DNA of 64,000 bases, taken from Burkholderia anthina. Its GTDB lineage: Bacteria > Pseudomonadota > Gammaproteobacteria > Burkholderiales > Burkholderiaceae. Positions 7,167 through 15,664 of this stretch are shown here, in pieces. Numbering within the stretch: the first letter of the stretch is position 1; each line of letters begins with the position of its first letter. Location of the stretch: the NCBI RefSeq assembly GCF_902498995.1, contig NZ_CABVLY010000008.1, positions 186,001 through 250,000 on the forward strand, written 5' to 3'. Below the pieces are notes generated by a model. It did not search any database, was not told where the DNA came from, and saw nothing but the letters and a program-made list of their open reading frames with translations. The translations under genes were made by a program, and so were the position numbers.

Positions 7167-9761
7167 ATGTCTTCCCGCCACCCTGGTTCGCCCGGCCGTG
7201 CCGCGGCGGCGATCGCGCGTGTCTCGGCGCTGATCCGCAACGAGCGCGTGCTGTCGCCGCTGCTCGCGCTCGGCATCGGGCTGTTGCTGATCGTGGTTTT
7301 CCAGCACCTGTCCGAATCCGTCGATTACCGCTCGGTGATCCGCCAACTGCGCCACATGGCGATCGGCGAATGGGGCGCGTCGCTCGCCGCGACGGCGCTC
7401 AGCTATCTCGCGCTCGTCGCCCGCGATGCGGTCGGCCTGCGCTACGTCGCCGCGAAAGTGCCGCGCGCCGCGCTGTGGATCGGCGCGATCGCCGGCTCCG
7501 CGCTCGGTAACGCGACCGGCTTCGGCGCGCTCACGGGCGGCGCGGTTCGCGCCCGCGTGTACGGCGTGTCGGGCGTCACGCCCGCCCAGATCGGCCGGAT
7601 GACCGTGTTCACCAGCGGCACGCTCGCGCTCGCGCTGGTGCTGATGACGGCAGTCGGCATGGTCTGCGTGCCGCAGACGCTCGCCGCGATGCTGCACGTC
7701 GCGCCCGGCGTGCTCACGTGGGGCGGCGCCGCGCTGCTGATCGTGCTGGCGGGGATGGTCGCGATGTGCGGCAACACCGCGCGTCCGGTCGTCACGCGCT
7801 TCAAATGGCTGACGTTCGACGTGCCCGCGCGGCGCGACCTCGTCGCGCAGGTGGTCTATGCGGTGATGGACGTCGTGGCCGCGGGCCTCACGCTGTGGGT
7901 GTTGCTGCCCGCGGCGCCGGTCGGCTTCCCGACCTTCATTACCGTCTATGCGGCCGCGCTGCTGCTCGGGATGATCGGCCATACGCCGGGCGGGATCGGC
8001 GTGTTCGAAGCCGCGATGGTCTTCACGCTGGGCCGCGAAGTGCCCGCGCATGAGATGGTCGCGGCGCTGATCGCGTACCGCGCGATCTACTTCGGCGTGC
8101 CGCTCGTGCTGTCGGCCGGCCTGCTGGCCGCGTTCGAAGGGCGCGCGCTGCGGCGCCGGCTCGTATCGCGGCAGGCTGCGCGCGTGTCGCAACTGGCGCC
8201 GCTGTTCCTGAGCCTCGTCACGTTCGCGGTCGGCGGGATGCTCGTGATTTCGAGCGCGACGCCCGCGTTCTGGCACCGGATCGCGATCCTGCGCAACATC
8301 GTGCCGCTGTGGGTGCTCGAAGGCTCGCAGGTGATCTGCAGCGTGCTGGGCGTCGCATTGCTGTTCGTCGCGCGCGGGCTGCTGCGCCGCCTGGACGGCG
8401 CATGGTGGATGACCTTCGCGCTGACGCTCGCGAGCCTCGCGCTGTCGCTGGCGAAGGGCCTCGCGTTCGTCGAAGCCGGCGTGCTCGGCACGCTGCTGGT
8501 GCTGCTGCTCGTCAGCCGCCGCCGCTTCAACCGTCATTCGTCGCTGCTCGCCGAGCGCTTCACGGTGAGCTGGTTCGTGTCGGTGACGATGGTGCTGATC
8601 CTCGCGGTGTGGGTGCTGTGCTTCGCGTTCCGCGACGTGCCGTACACGCGCGATCTCTGGTCGCATTTCTCGTTCGACGCCCGCGCGCCGCGCGCACTGC
8701 GCGCGACGCTCGCCGCCGGCGTGTTCGTCGCGATGTTCGCGCTGTGGCAACTGCTGCGCCCGGCGCCGGGGCGGTTCGTGAAGCCCGTCGAGCAGGACCT
8801 GCTCGACGCGGAACAGATCATCCGCGCGCAGGAGTGCAGTGATGCGGGCCTCGCGCTGATGGGCGACAAGTCGTTCCTGTTTTCGGAATCGCGCCGCGCG
8901 TTCCTGATGTACGCGAAAAACGGCCGCACGTGGGCCGCGCTGCACGACCCGGTCGGGCCGCGCGAAGAATGGCCGGCGCTGATCAGCAAGTTTATCGCGC
9001 TGGCGCACGCGCACAGCGGCCGCGCGGCGTTCTACCAGGTGCGCGCGAATGCACTGCCGCTGTATCTCGATGCCGGGCTCACGCTGATGAAGCTCGGCGA
9101 GGAAGCGCACATCGCGCTCGACCAGTTCGACCTGAAGGGTTCGAACCGTTCGCATCTGCGCTATGCGCTGCGCCGCGGCGACAAGGACGCGCTGACCGTC
9201 GAGGTGATCGCGCCATGCGACGTGCCGGCCGCGCTGCCGGCGCTGCGCGACATCTCCGACGGCTGGCTCGACAGCCGAGACGCGCGCGAGAAGAGCTTCT
9301 CGGTGGCCGCGTTCCACGACGGCTATCTCGCGACGCAGTCGGTGATGCTCGTGCGCCAGGCCGACACGCCGATCGCGTTCGTCACGTTCATGACGACCGA
9401 CCTGAACACCGAGGCCACCGTCGGCGTGATGCGTCATCTGCCGGAAGCGTCGCCGTATGCGATGGAGTATCTGTTCACGCAGCTCGCGCTGCATCTGAAG
9501 GAAGCGGGGTTCCGCAAGCTGAGCCTGGGCATCGCGCCGTTCTCGGGGATGGGGGCGGCGAAGATGCCGTCGCCGTTCCACCGGCTCGGCCTGATGGTCT
9601 GGCGCTTCGGCGGCCGCTTCTACAACTTCCGCGGCTTGCGTGCATTCAAGAGCAAGTTCGAGCCGCACTGGGAGCCGCGCTATCTCGCGGCCTCGGGCTC
9701 GGTCGGCGTGTTCGTCACGCTCGCGGATCTGTCCTTGCTGGCTGGAGGTCGGCGTTCATGA
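7167..9761 (+). CDS. mprF: Bifunctional aminoacyl-phosphatidylglycerol synthetase/flippase MprF
   Basis: MprF transfers an amino acid (usually lysine, sometimes alanine) from charged tRNA to phosphatidylglycerol in the inner membrane and flips the product outward, lowering the negative surface charge and resistance to cationic peptides. The 864-residue length is normal. The first ~540 residues form many hydrophobic segments of the flippase domain, including the conserved GNATGFGALTGGAVRARVYG and GMIGHTPGGIGVFEA motifs. The C-terminal ~320 residues form the soluble DUF2156 transferase, with GDKSFLFSE, DPVGPREEW, FDLKGSNRSHLRYALRRG and GMGAAKMPSPFHRLGLMVW. The amino acid specificity cannot be read from the sequence. 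Its stop overlaps the start of acvB by four bases (ATGA), so the two are translationally coupled. Confidence 0.95.
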   Translation: MSSRHPGSPGRAAAAIARVSALIRNERVLSPLLALGIGLLLIVVFQHLSESVDYRSVIRQLRHMAIGEWGASLAATALSYLALVARDAVGLRYVAAKVPRAALWIGAIAGSALGNATGFGALTGGAVRARVYGVSGVTPAQIGRMTVFTSGTLALALVLMTAVGMVCVPQTLAAMLHVAPGVLTWGGAALLIVLAGMVAMCGNTARPVVTRFKWLTFDVPARRDLVAQVVYAVMDVVAAGLTLWVLLPAAPVGFPTFITVYAAALLLGMIGHTPGGIGVFEAAMVFTLGREVPAHEMVAALIAYRAIYFGVPLVLSAGLLAAFEGRALRRRLVSRQAARVSQLAPLFLSLVTFAVGGMLVISSATPAFWHRIAILRNIVPLWVLEGSQVICSVLGVALLFVARGLLRRLDGAWWMTFALTLASLALSLAKGLAFVEAGVLGTLLVLLLVSRRRFNRHSSLLAERFTVSWFVSVTMVLILAVWVLCFAFRDVPYTRDLWSHFSFDARAPRALRATLAAGVFVAMFALWQLLRPAPGRFVKPVEQDLLDAEQIIRAQECSDAGLALMGDKSFLFSESRRAFLMYAKNGRTWAALHDPVGPREEWPALISKFIALAHAHSGRAAFYQVRANALPLYLDAGLTLMKLGEEAHIALDQFDLKGSNRSHLRYALRRGDKDALTVEVIAPCDVPAALPALRDISDGWLDSRDAREKSFSVAAFHDGYLATQSVMLVRQADTPIAFVTFMTTDLNTEATVGVMRHLPEASPYAMEYLFTQLALHLKEAGFRKLSLGIAPFSGMGAAKMPSPFHRLGLMVWRFGGRFYNFRGLRAFKSKFEPHWEPRYLAASGSVGVFVTLADLSLLAGGRRS

Positions 9762-11044
9762 TGTTGAAGAAGGTTATCGCGCAGGCGGCACTCGCCTGCG
9801 CGGGAATGATGCTGGCCGGCGCCGCGTGCGCGGCACAGCAGGCCGCGGCGAAACCGGAAACCGTGTCGGGCGGCCGCTACGGGCCCGTGACCGTGACGAA
9901 GCCGAGCGGCCCGCTGCGCGGCTTCGTCGTGCTGTTCTCGCGCGAGCGCGGCTGGGGCGTGGCCGACCAGCAGGCGGCCGACGCGCTCGCGAAAGCGGGC
10001 GCGATGACGGTCGGCGTGGATTCGGAGCGCTATGCGGCGAACCTCGCCCTTGCCGCGAAGCAGGAAACCTGTCACCACCTCGACGGCGACGCCGAAGCGG
10101 TCAGCCACCAGCTCGAACGTCTCGCGCAGTCGTCGCGTTACTACGCGCCGATCGTGGCGGGCGTGGGCCAGGGCGGCGCGATCGCGAAGCAGATCCTGTC
10201 GATGGCGCCGGAAAACACGATTGCCGGCGTCGTGTCGGTCGCCCCGGCCGTGAAGCTCGATGCGCGCTTCAAGCCGTGCCCGCCCGATGCGACGATCGTG
10301 CGCCGCGCGATGCCGGGCTTCGTCGAAACGGCCGCGGCCGGCGACACCGCGAAGCTCGTGTCGCTGGTCACCGCGCACTTGCACGACACCAGCGCGAGCG
10401 ACGAGCTCGACGTGTCGGACCTGCCGCTCGTCGAGCTGCCGGCCAAGGGCGGCAGCGACCGGCTCGCGATCGTGATCTCGGGCGACGGCGGCTGGCGCGA
10501 TCTCGACAAGACGATCGCCGAGGCGCTGCAGCGCGACGGCGTGTCGGTGGTCGGCATCGACAGCCTGCGCTACTTCTGGAGCGAGCGGCCGCCCGCACAG
10601 GTGAGCCGCGACCTGGCGCGCGTGATGCGCACCTACATGGCGCGCTGGCATGCGGACCGGGTGGCGCTGGTCGGCTACTCGTTCGGCGCCGACGTGATGC
10701 CGTTCGCGTACAACCGGCTGCCGGCCGACCTGCGCGACAAGGTCTCGGTGATGTCGCTGCTCGGTTTCGCGCCGGCGGCGGATTTCCAGATCCGCGTGAC
10801 GGGCTGGCTCGGGATGCCCGCGAGCGACAAGGCGCTGAAGGTCGCGCCGGAAATGGCGAAGGTGCCGCCGCAGCGCGTGCAGTGCTTCTACGGCGCGGAA
10901 GAGAAGGACACGATGTGCCCGGCGCTCGTGAACACCGGCGTCGACGTGATCAAGACGGGGGGCGACCACCACTTCGGCCACGACTACATCGCGCTCGAGA
11001 AGAAGATTCTCGGCGCGTTCGGCAAGCCGGTGGCGGCGCGCTGA
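9758..11044 (+). CDS. acvB: AcvB/VirJ-family periplasmic lysyl-phosphatidylglycerol hydrolase
   Basis: AcvB/VirJ proteins are periplasmic serine esterases; family members in Rhizobium and Agrobacterium remove lysine from lysyl-phosphatidylglycerol made by the neighbouring synthase. This 428-residue protein has a signal peptide (AALACAGMMLAGAACAAQ), then a degenerate alpha/beta domain with GVGQGG near residue 135, then the catalytic alpha/beta-hydrolase domain carrying the nucleophile Ser in GYSFGAD (about residue 308), with GDGGWRDLDK and the late His in TGGDHHFGHDY. The family pairs the two domains in this order. The start at 9758 overlaps the mprF stop and follows GGAGG. Being coupled to mprF, it probably balances lipid aminoacylation. 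A hairpin terminator follows. Confidence 0.92.
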   Translation: MMLKKVIAQAALACAGMMLAGAACAAQQAAAKPETVSGGRYGPVTVTKPSGPLRGFVVLFSRERGWGVADQQAADALAKAGAMTVGVDSERYAANLALAAKQETCHHLDGDAEAVSHQLERLAQSSRYYAPIVAGVGQGGAIAKQILSMAPENTIAGVVSVAPAVKLDARFKPCPPDATIVRRAMPGFVETAAAGDTAKLVSLVTAHLHDTSASDELDVSDLPLVELPAKGGSDRLAIVISGDGGWRDLDKTIAEALQRDGVSVVGIDSLRYFWSERPPAQVSRDLARVMRTYMARWHADRVALVGYSFGADVMPFAYNRLPADLRDKVSVMSLLGFAPAADFQIRVTGWLGMPASDKALKVAPEMAKVPPQRVQCFYGAEEKDTMCPALVNTGVDVIKTGGDHHFGHDYIALEKKILGAFGKPVAAR

Positions 11045-11090
11045 ACGCCGGCGCCCGCTTCGCGGCGGGCGCGGGCATGAGGTTCATCGG

Positions 11091-11125
11091 ACGGGCGGCC
11101 TGCGGGCCGCCCGTCGTCGTTTCTT
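11091..11125. terminator. Intrinsic terminator between convergent acvB and DUF934 genes
   Basis: A perfect 10-bp stem (ACGGGCGGCC at 11091-11100 against GGCCGCCCGT at 11105-11114) with a TGCG loop is followed by a T-rich tail CGTCGTTTCTT. It sits between two genes that converge, so it can end mprF-acvB transcription and perhaps also act on the opposite strand. Confidence 0.75.
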
Positions 11126-11128
11126 CGC

Positions 11129-11566
11129 CTAGGTCGTGGCGTCCTGCCGCGGCACCGTTCCTCTCGCGTCGCGCTGATAGAAGCCCGGAAACCGGTCGAG
11201 TTGCCGGCGCGCGGCCGCGATGTCTGCGTCGCCGCCGAGCACCGCGCTCGAAAACCCGGTGCGCTCCATCAGCAGCAACTGGTCGATCAGCACGTCGCCC
11301 GTCGCACGCAGGTCGCCGGTGAAGCCGAAGCGCTTGCGCAGCAGGTATGCCTGGCTGTACGCGCGGCCGTCGGTGAAGGACGGGAAATGCAGGTCGATGC
11401 GCGCGGCCTGCGCGATTCGTGCGGCGAGCGGCGGCAGTTCCTCGTCGTTGCCGATCGTCAGGATGTCCGGCGTCGCGGTGTCGGGTGCGCCCGTGTCGCC
11501 GGCGTGCTCGGCAGGCGTCAGCAGCCGGATGCGTGCGTTCACGTCGTTGTCGTCGGTCGGTTTCAT
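11129..11566 (-). CDS. DUF934 protein, partner of the sirohaem reductase
   Basis: This 145-residue protein belongs to DUF934, a family of small proteins encoded directly after assimilatory sulfite/nitrite reductase genes in many proteobacteria and often annotated as oxidoreductase. The conserved centre is visible: LPPLAARIAQAARIDLHFPSF, DGRAYSQAYLLRKRFGFTGDLRATGDVLIDQL, and MERTGFSSAVL, followed by FPGFYQRD. There is no recognisable cofactor motif. The ATG at 11566 overlaps the stop of the upstream reductase gene by four bases (ATGA), so the two are coupled and probably act together. How DUF934 helps the reductase is not established. Confidence 0.88.
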   Translation of the reverse strand: MKPTDDNDVNARIRLLTPAEHAGDTGAPDTATPDILTIGNDEELPPLAARIAQAARIDLHFPSFTDGRAYSQAYLLRKRFGFTGDLRATGDVLIDQLLLMERTGFSSAVLGGDADIAAARRQLDRFPGFYQRDARGTVPRQDATT

Positions 11567-13347
11567 GCGTGCTCCGGCTGGTGACGCGCGTTGTTCGCGG
11601 CCGCCTTGAAGGGTTCCGCGCCGATGCGGCGCACCGTGTCGATGAATCGCTCCGCGTGGCCGTCGGCGTCGAGCCGCGCGTCGAGATACGCGTTGACGAG
11701 CGCATCCACGACGTCGACGATTTCTTCCGCCGAGAACGACGGGCCGATCACCTTGCCCGGCCGCGCGGGGCCGCTCGCGCTCGAGCCGTCCGAGCCGCCG
11801 AGCGTCACCTGGTACCACTCGGCGCCGTCCTTGTCGACGCCGAGAATGCCGATGTGCCCGCTGTGATGGTGGCCGCATGAGTTGATGCAGCCGCTGATGT
11901 GCAGGTCGATGTCGCCGACGTCGTGCAGCATGTCGAGATCCTGGAACCGTTCGGCGATCGCGTCGGCGATCGGGATCGAGCGGGCGTTCGCGAGCGCGCA
12001 GAAGTCGCCGCCGGGGCACGCGATCATGTCGGTCAGCAGTCCGACGTTCGCACTCGCCAGCCCGACGGCGCGTGCGTTTTCCCACAGCAGGAACAGGTCG
12101 TCGACGTGCACCCACGGCAGCACCGCGTTCTGCGCATGCGTGACGCGCGCCTCGCCGGCCGAGAAGCGCTCGGCGAGGTCGGCGAGCGCGTCGAGCTGCT
12201 CCGGCGACGCGTCGCCGGGCGCCTGCACGCGGCGCTTGAACGACAGCGTGACGATGCGCAGCGCCGGGTCGCGGTGCGCCGCCACATTGCGCGCGAGCCA
12301 GCGCGCGAACGCCGGATGACGCGTGGCGTGTGCGGCCATACGCGTGCCGGCGTCCTGCAGGTCGAGCGTGCGCGGCTTGAGACGCGGCGGCACGAACGAC
12401 GCCGCGATCCGCTCGAACTCGGCCTGCGGGATCGTGTGCGGGCCGCCGTCGAGCTCGACGATCTGGCGGAACTCTTCCTCGACGTCGTCGATATAGCGCT
12501 GTCCCTCGGTCTTCACGAGGATCTTGATGCGCGCCTTGTACTTGTTGTCGCGGCGTCCGTAGCGGTTGTACACGCGCACGATCGCCTCGATGTAATTCAT
12601 CACATGCCGCCACGGCAGGAACGTGCGCAGCAGCGTCGCGATCATCGGCGTGCGTCCCATGCCGCCGCCGACGCTCACGCGGAAACCGAGTTCGCCCGCG
12701 TCGTTGCGCACGAGCTTCAGCCCGACGTCGTGCCAGTCGGTGGCCGCGCGGTCTTCGGCCGCGCCGGTGATCGCGATCTTGAACTTGCGCGGCAGGAACG
12801 CGAATTCCGGATGCAGCGTCGTCCACTGGCGCATCACCTCGGCGAACGGCCGCGGATCGGCGATCTCGTCCGGCGCGACGCCCGCGCGTTCGTCGCACGA
12901 GATATTGCGGATGCAGTTGCCGCTCGTCTGGATCCCGTGCATGTCGACGGTCGCGAGCAGGTCCATCACGTCGGCGGCCTTCGCGAGCGGAATCCAGTTG
13001 AACTGCACGTTGGTGCGGGTCGTGAAATGGGCGTTGCGGGTCGGCAGGCGCAGCGTGCCGAGCAGCGCCTGCGCGTCGCAGGCGGCGCGATAGGTGGCGT
13101 CGTCGGGCACGTCGTAGTCGCGTGCGATCCGCGCGAGCACGCGCAGCTGCGCGCTCGACAGTTCGCCGTACGGCACGGCGACGCGCAGCATCGGCGCATG
13201 GCGCTGCACGTACCAGCCGTTCTGCAGGCGCAACGGCCGGAACGCGTCCTCGCTCAGCGTGCCGTGCTGCCAGCGTTCGAGCTGGTCGCGGAACTGGGCG
13301 GCGCGGCTGTGCACGAGCGCCCGGTCGAAATCGGTATATCGGTACAT
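11563..13347 (-). CDS. cysI: Sirohaem nitrite/sulfite reductase (CysI/NirA type)
   Basis: This 594-residue hemoprotein reduces sulfite to sulfide or nitrite to ammonia by six electrons at a sirohaem coupled to [4Fe-4S]. The duplicated ferrite-reductase fold shows FTTRTNVQFNWIPL and TSGNCIRNISCDE in the first half. The cluster and sirohaem ligands are in the second half: Cys444-x5-Cys450 (CPGGDFC) and Cys487-x3-Cys491 (GCINSC) within SGCINSCGHHHSGHIGI. The second motif is close to that of ferredoxin/flavoprotein-dependent reductases, so sulfite and nitrite cannot be separated by eye. The nearby nitrate reductase-flavoprotein fusion and the lack of a CysH gene here make nitrite possible. It is coupled to DUF934. 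The start at 13347 gives the family's normal length. Confidence 0.9.
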   Translation of the reverse strand: MYRYTDFDRALVHSRAAQFRDQLERWQHGTLSEDAFRPLRLQNGWYVQRHAPMLRVAVPYGELSSAQLRVLARIARDYDVPDDATYRAACDAQALLGTLRLPTRNAHFTTRTNVQFNWIPLAKAADVMDLLATVDMHGIQTSGNCIRNISCDERAGVAPDEIADPRPFAEVMRQWTTLHPEFAFLPRKFKIAITGAAEDRAATDWHDVGLKLVRNDAGELGFRVSVGGGMGRTPMIATLLRTFLPWRHVMNYIEAIVRVYNRYGRRDNKYKARIKILVKTEGQRYIDDVEEEFRQIVELDGGPHTIPQAEFERIAASFVPPRLKPRTLDLQDAGTRMAAHATRHPAFARWLARNVAAHRDPALRIVTLSFKRRVQAPGDASPEQLDALADLAERFSAGEARVTHAQNAVLPWVHVDDLFLLWENARAVGLASANVGLLTDMIACPGGDFCALANARSIPIADAIAERFQDLDMLHDVGDIDLHISGCINSCGHHHSGHIGILGVDKDGAEWYQVTLGGSDGSSASGPARPGKVIGPSFSAEEIVDVVDALVNAYLDARLDADGHAERFIDTVRRIGAEPFKAAANNARHQPEHA

Positions 13348-13555
13348 GACGTGATACGCGAGATGAGCGGCGGCGCACGGGGCGTGCGCCGCTCGACAGG
13401 GAAGGTTGCGACGGGTGTCGGGCAACCGGAGACAGCGTAGGGAACGCCGGGCGGCGGGACAAGCAGCAGATCGGGACGAAAAGGGCGCAGCAGATTGGCC
13501 GGCAGGACGCCGGTGCTGGCGCTGGCGCGAACGGGCGCGCATGCCCGTGGCGGGT

Positions 13556-13945
13556 TCAGGCGTCGACGACGAGCGCCGGATCGAGCGCGCGGATGCGCTG
13601 GTCGATGAAGTAGCCGCCGCCTTCCTGATAACGCAGGTACAGCCGGCCGCACGATACGCAGCGGCTGACGTTGCAGCGGTTGTACGGGAAATGACGCAGC
13701 GCGATCGGCGCATCGTCCGACGCATAGCGCGTGCCGGCCGGATGATATTCGTCGTAGACCGGCTCCGCCTCGCCGGGCGGCGCGAGCGTGGCCACTTCGG
13801 CCAGTTGCGTGTCCGGCAGCGACAGCGGCAGGGTCGTCCAGCCGGCGAGCGATGTTTTCGTGCACGTGCACGGCTGCGTGACGTGTGCCGCTTCGGCCGC
13901 CAGTTTCAGCAGCGCGTCGCGATCGAGGTAGGGCAGTTGGCTCAT
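13556..13945 (-). CDS. Hypothetical Cys-rich protein
   Basis: I do not recognise this 129-residue protein. It has five cysteines in two groups, Cys26/Cys28 (PCTCTK) and Cys91/Cys96/Cys99 (NRCNVSRCVSCGRLYLRY), which resemble a split metal-binding knuckle. Tyrosines and acidic residues are frequent, there is no signal peptide or membrane segment, and the end VVDA is plain. The ATG at 13945 is the only reasonable start for the frame. It lies on the same strand between the MocR regulator upstream and the sirohaem reductase downstream, about 200 bases from the latter, so it could be transcribed into that gene. A role in iron or zinc handling is only a guess. Confidence 0.7.
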   Translation of the reverse strand: MSQLPYLDRDALLKLAAEAAHVTQPCTCTKTSLAGWTTLPLSLPDTQLAEVATLAPPGEAEPVYDEYHPAGTRYASDDAPIALRHFPYNRCNVSRCVSCGRLYLRYQEGGGYFIDQRIRALDPALVVDA

Positions 13946-14046
13946 GGGAAATCGTGAAGGAGCGGCGGGATCCGCAATGTAACCCGCGCGCGGCTTCGCT
14001 GCAGGGACGTGATGCCGGCGGCGCGCAGCTTGCGCACGATGCGCGA

Positions 14047-15492
14047 TCAGCCCGGCTTGCGCACCGTCGGTTCGGCGACCAGCTCGCCGAGCACGCGGAT
14101 CGCGCGTTCGATGTCGCGGCTCCACGGATGGCCGAAGTTCACGCGTACGCAGCGCTCGAACCCGTGCGCGGCGGAGAAGAGCGGCCCCGGGGCGAAGCTG
14201 ATGCCGCGCGCGATCGCCTCGCGGTGCAGCGCCATCGCGTCGATCGCGTCGGGAAACGACAGCCACAGGAAATACCCGCCGTCCGGCCGCACCCATTCGA
14301 CGCCCGGCGGCAGCCAGCGCCGCAGCGCGTCGTCCATGCGCGCGAGCTGCGTTTGCAGCGCGCCGCGCAGCTTGCGCAGGTGGCGGTCGTAGCCGCCGTG
14401 CTCCAGGTAGTTCGCGATGCCGGCCTGCGCGGGAATGCTCGCCGACAGCGTCGTCATCAGCTTGAGCCGCTGCACCTTTTCCGCGAAACGGCCGGCGGTG
14501 GCCCAGCCGATCCGGTAGCCCGGCGCGAGCGTCTTCGAGAACGAACTGCAGTGCATCACGAGCCCGTGGCGGTCGAACGCGCGCGCGGGCAGCGGGTAGT
14601 CGGGGCCGTAATGGAGTTCGCCATACACGTCGTCCTCGATCAGCGGCACGTTGCGCGCGGCCAGCATGTCCACCAGCGCGCGCTTCTTGTCGACGGAGAG
14701 CGTGACGCCGGTCGGATTCTGGAAATTGGTCATGAACCAGCACGCGCGGATGTCGTGCCGTTCGAGGGCGTTTGCGAGCGCGTCGAGATCGAGGCCCGTG
14801 CGCGGATCGACGGGAATCTCGACCGCGCGCAGGTCGAGCCGCTCGATCGCCTGCAGCGCCGCGTAGAAGCCCGGCGATTCGACGGCCACGACGTCGCCCG
14901 GCCGCGTGACGGCCATCAGGCACAGGTTCAGCGCTTCGAGCGCGCCGTTCGTGACGACGATCTCGTCGACGGGCTGCGCGACGCCGGTTGCGAGATAGCG
15001 TCGCGCGATCTGCTGGCGCAGCGCCTCGTTGCCGGGCGGCAGGTCGACGACGGTGCTCCACGGGCTCACGAGCCGCGTCGCCTGTGCGAGCGATTTCGCG
15101 AGGCGCGGCAGCGGAAACAGCTGTGGCGACGGGAACGCGGAACCGAGCGGCACGATGCCGGGCTGCGTCGCGGCATCGAGCACCGAGAACACGAGATCGC
15201 TGATGTCGACCTTGCGCGTGGCGCCGGCGCGGGTCGCGCGGCGTTTCGCGGGCGGGGCCGCGCCGGGGCCTGCGCCGGCACCGGCGCCTGGCGCGACGTA
15301 GTAGCCGGAGCGTTCCCGTGCGCGGATCAGCCCCCACTGCTCGAGCAGGTAGTACGCGCGGAACACGGTCGACTGGCTCACGCCATGCTGCGCGATGATC
15401 TGCCGCAGCGACGGCAGGCGCGTGCCGACCGCGAGGTTGCCGTTGCGGATTTCGTCGGCGATCGTATGGGCGAGGGTTTCGTAGCGTTTCAT
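14047..15492 (-). CDS. MocR/PdxR-family regulator (GntR wHTH fused to aminotransferase fold)
   Basis: MocR regulators combine a GntR DNA-binding domain with a fold-type I aminotransferase domain that binds PLP and senses amino acid or vitamin B6 metabolites. The wHTH is at the start (MKRYETLAHTIADEIRNG, LPSLRQIIAQHGVSQSTVFRAYYLLEQWGLI). A flexible Gly/Ala/Pro linker follows near residues 75-95. The PLP domain has NGALEALNLCL, NFQNPTGVTLS, the DDVYGELHY motif, and the Schiff-base lysine in SSFSKTLAPGYRIGW. The start is uncertain: ATG at 15492 gives the canonical family N-terminus, while ATG at 15564 adds a Pro/Arg-rich tail. The target is unclear; no divergent partner is adjacent, and an aminotransferase or transporter gene elsewhere is possible. 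Confidence 0.9.
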   Translation of the reverse strand: MKRYETLAHTIADEIRNGNLAVGTRLPSLRQIIAQHGVSQSTVFRAYYLLEQWGLIRARERSGYYVAPGAGAGAGPGAAPPAKRRATRAGATRKVDISDLVFSVLDAATQPGIVPLGSAFPSPQLFPLPRLAKSLAQATRLVSPWSTVVDLPPGNEALRQQIARRYLATGVAQPVDEIVVTNGALEALNLCLMAVTRPGDVVAVESPGFYAALQAIERLDLRAVEIPVDPRTGLDLDALANALERHDIRACWFMTNFQNPTGVTLSVDKKRALVDMLAARNVPLIEDDVYGELHYGPDYPLPARAFDRHGLVMHCSSFSKTLAPGYRIGWATAGRFAEKVQRLKLMTTLSASIPAQAGIANYLEHGGYDRHLRKLRGALQTQLARMDDALRRWLPPGVEWVRPDGGYFLWLSFPDAIDAMALHREAIARGISFAPGPLFSAAHGFERCVRVNFGHPWSRDIERAIRVLGELVAEPTVRKPG

Positions 15493-15664
15493 CGGCGCGG
15501 GCGGGAACACGTCGCCGCCGCGCGCGGGGGCCGGTGCGGCACCGCGCCGGCGGGCGCGGGTCATTGTCCGACGAGCGGCCCGAAAAGGAAAGCGCGACGG
15601 CCGAGGCCAGTCGCGCTTGCTCGGTACGCCAGGTACTTCCGGCGCTTTCGACGCTTGCGCGGCA

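Noticed and set aside
7143-9668. An 841-residue minus-strand ORF opposite mprF
   Set aside because: It is very rich in Arg/Ala/His/Asp with no recognisable domain, while the plus strand is a textbook MprF. It is a GC-driven shadow frame.
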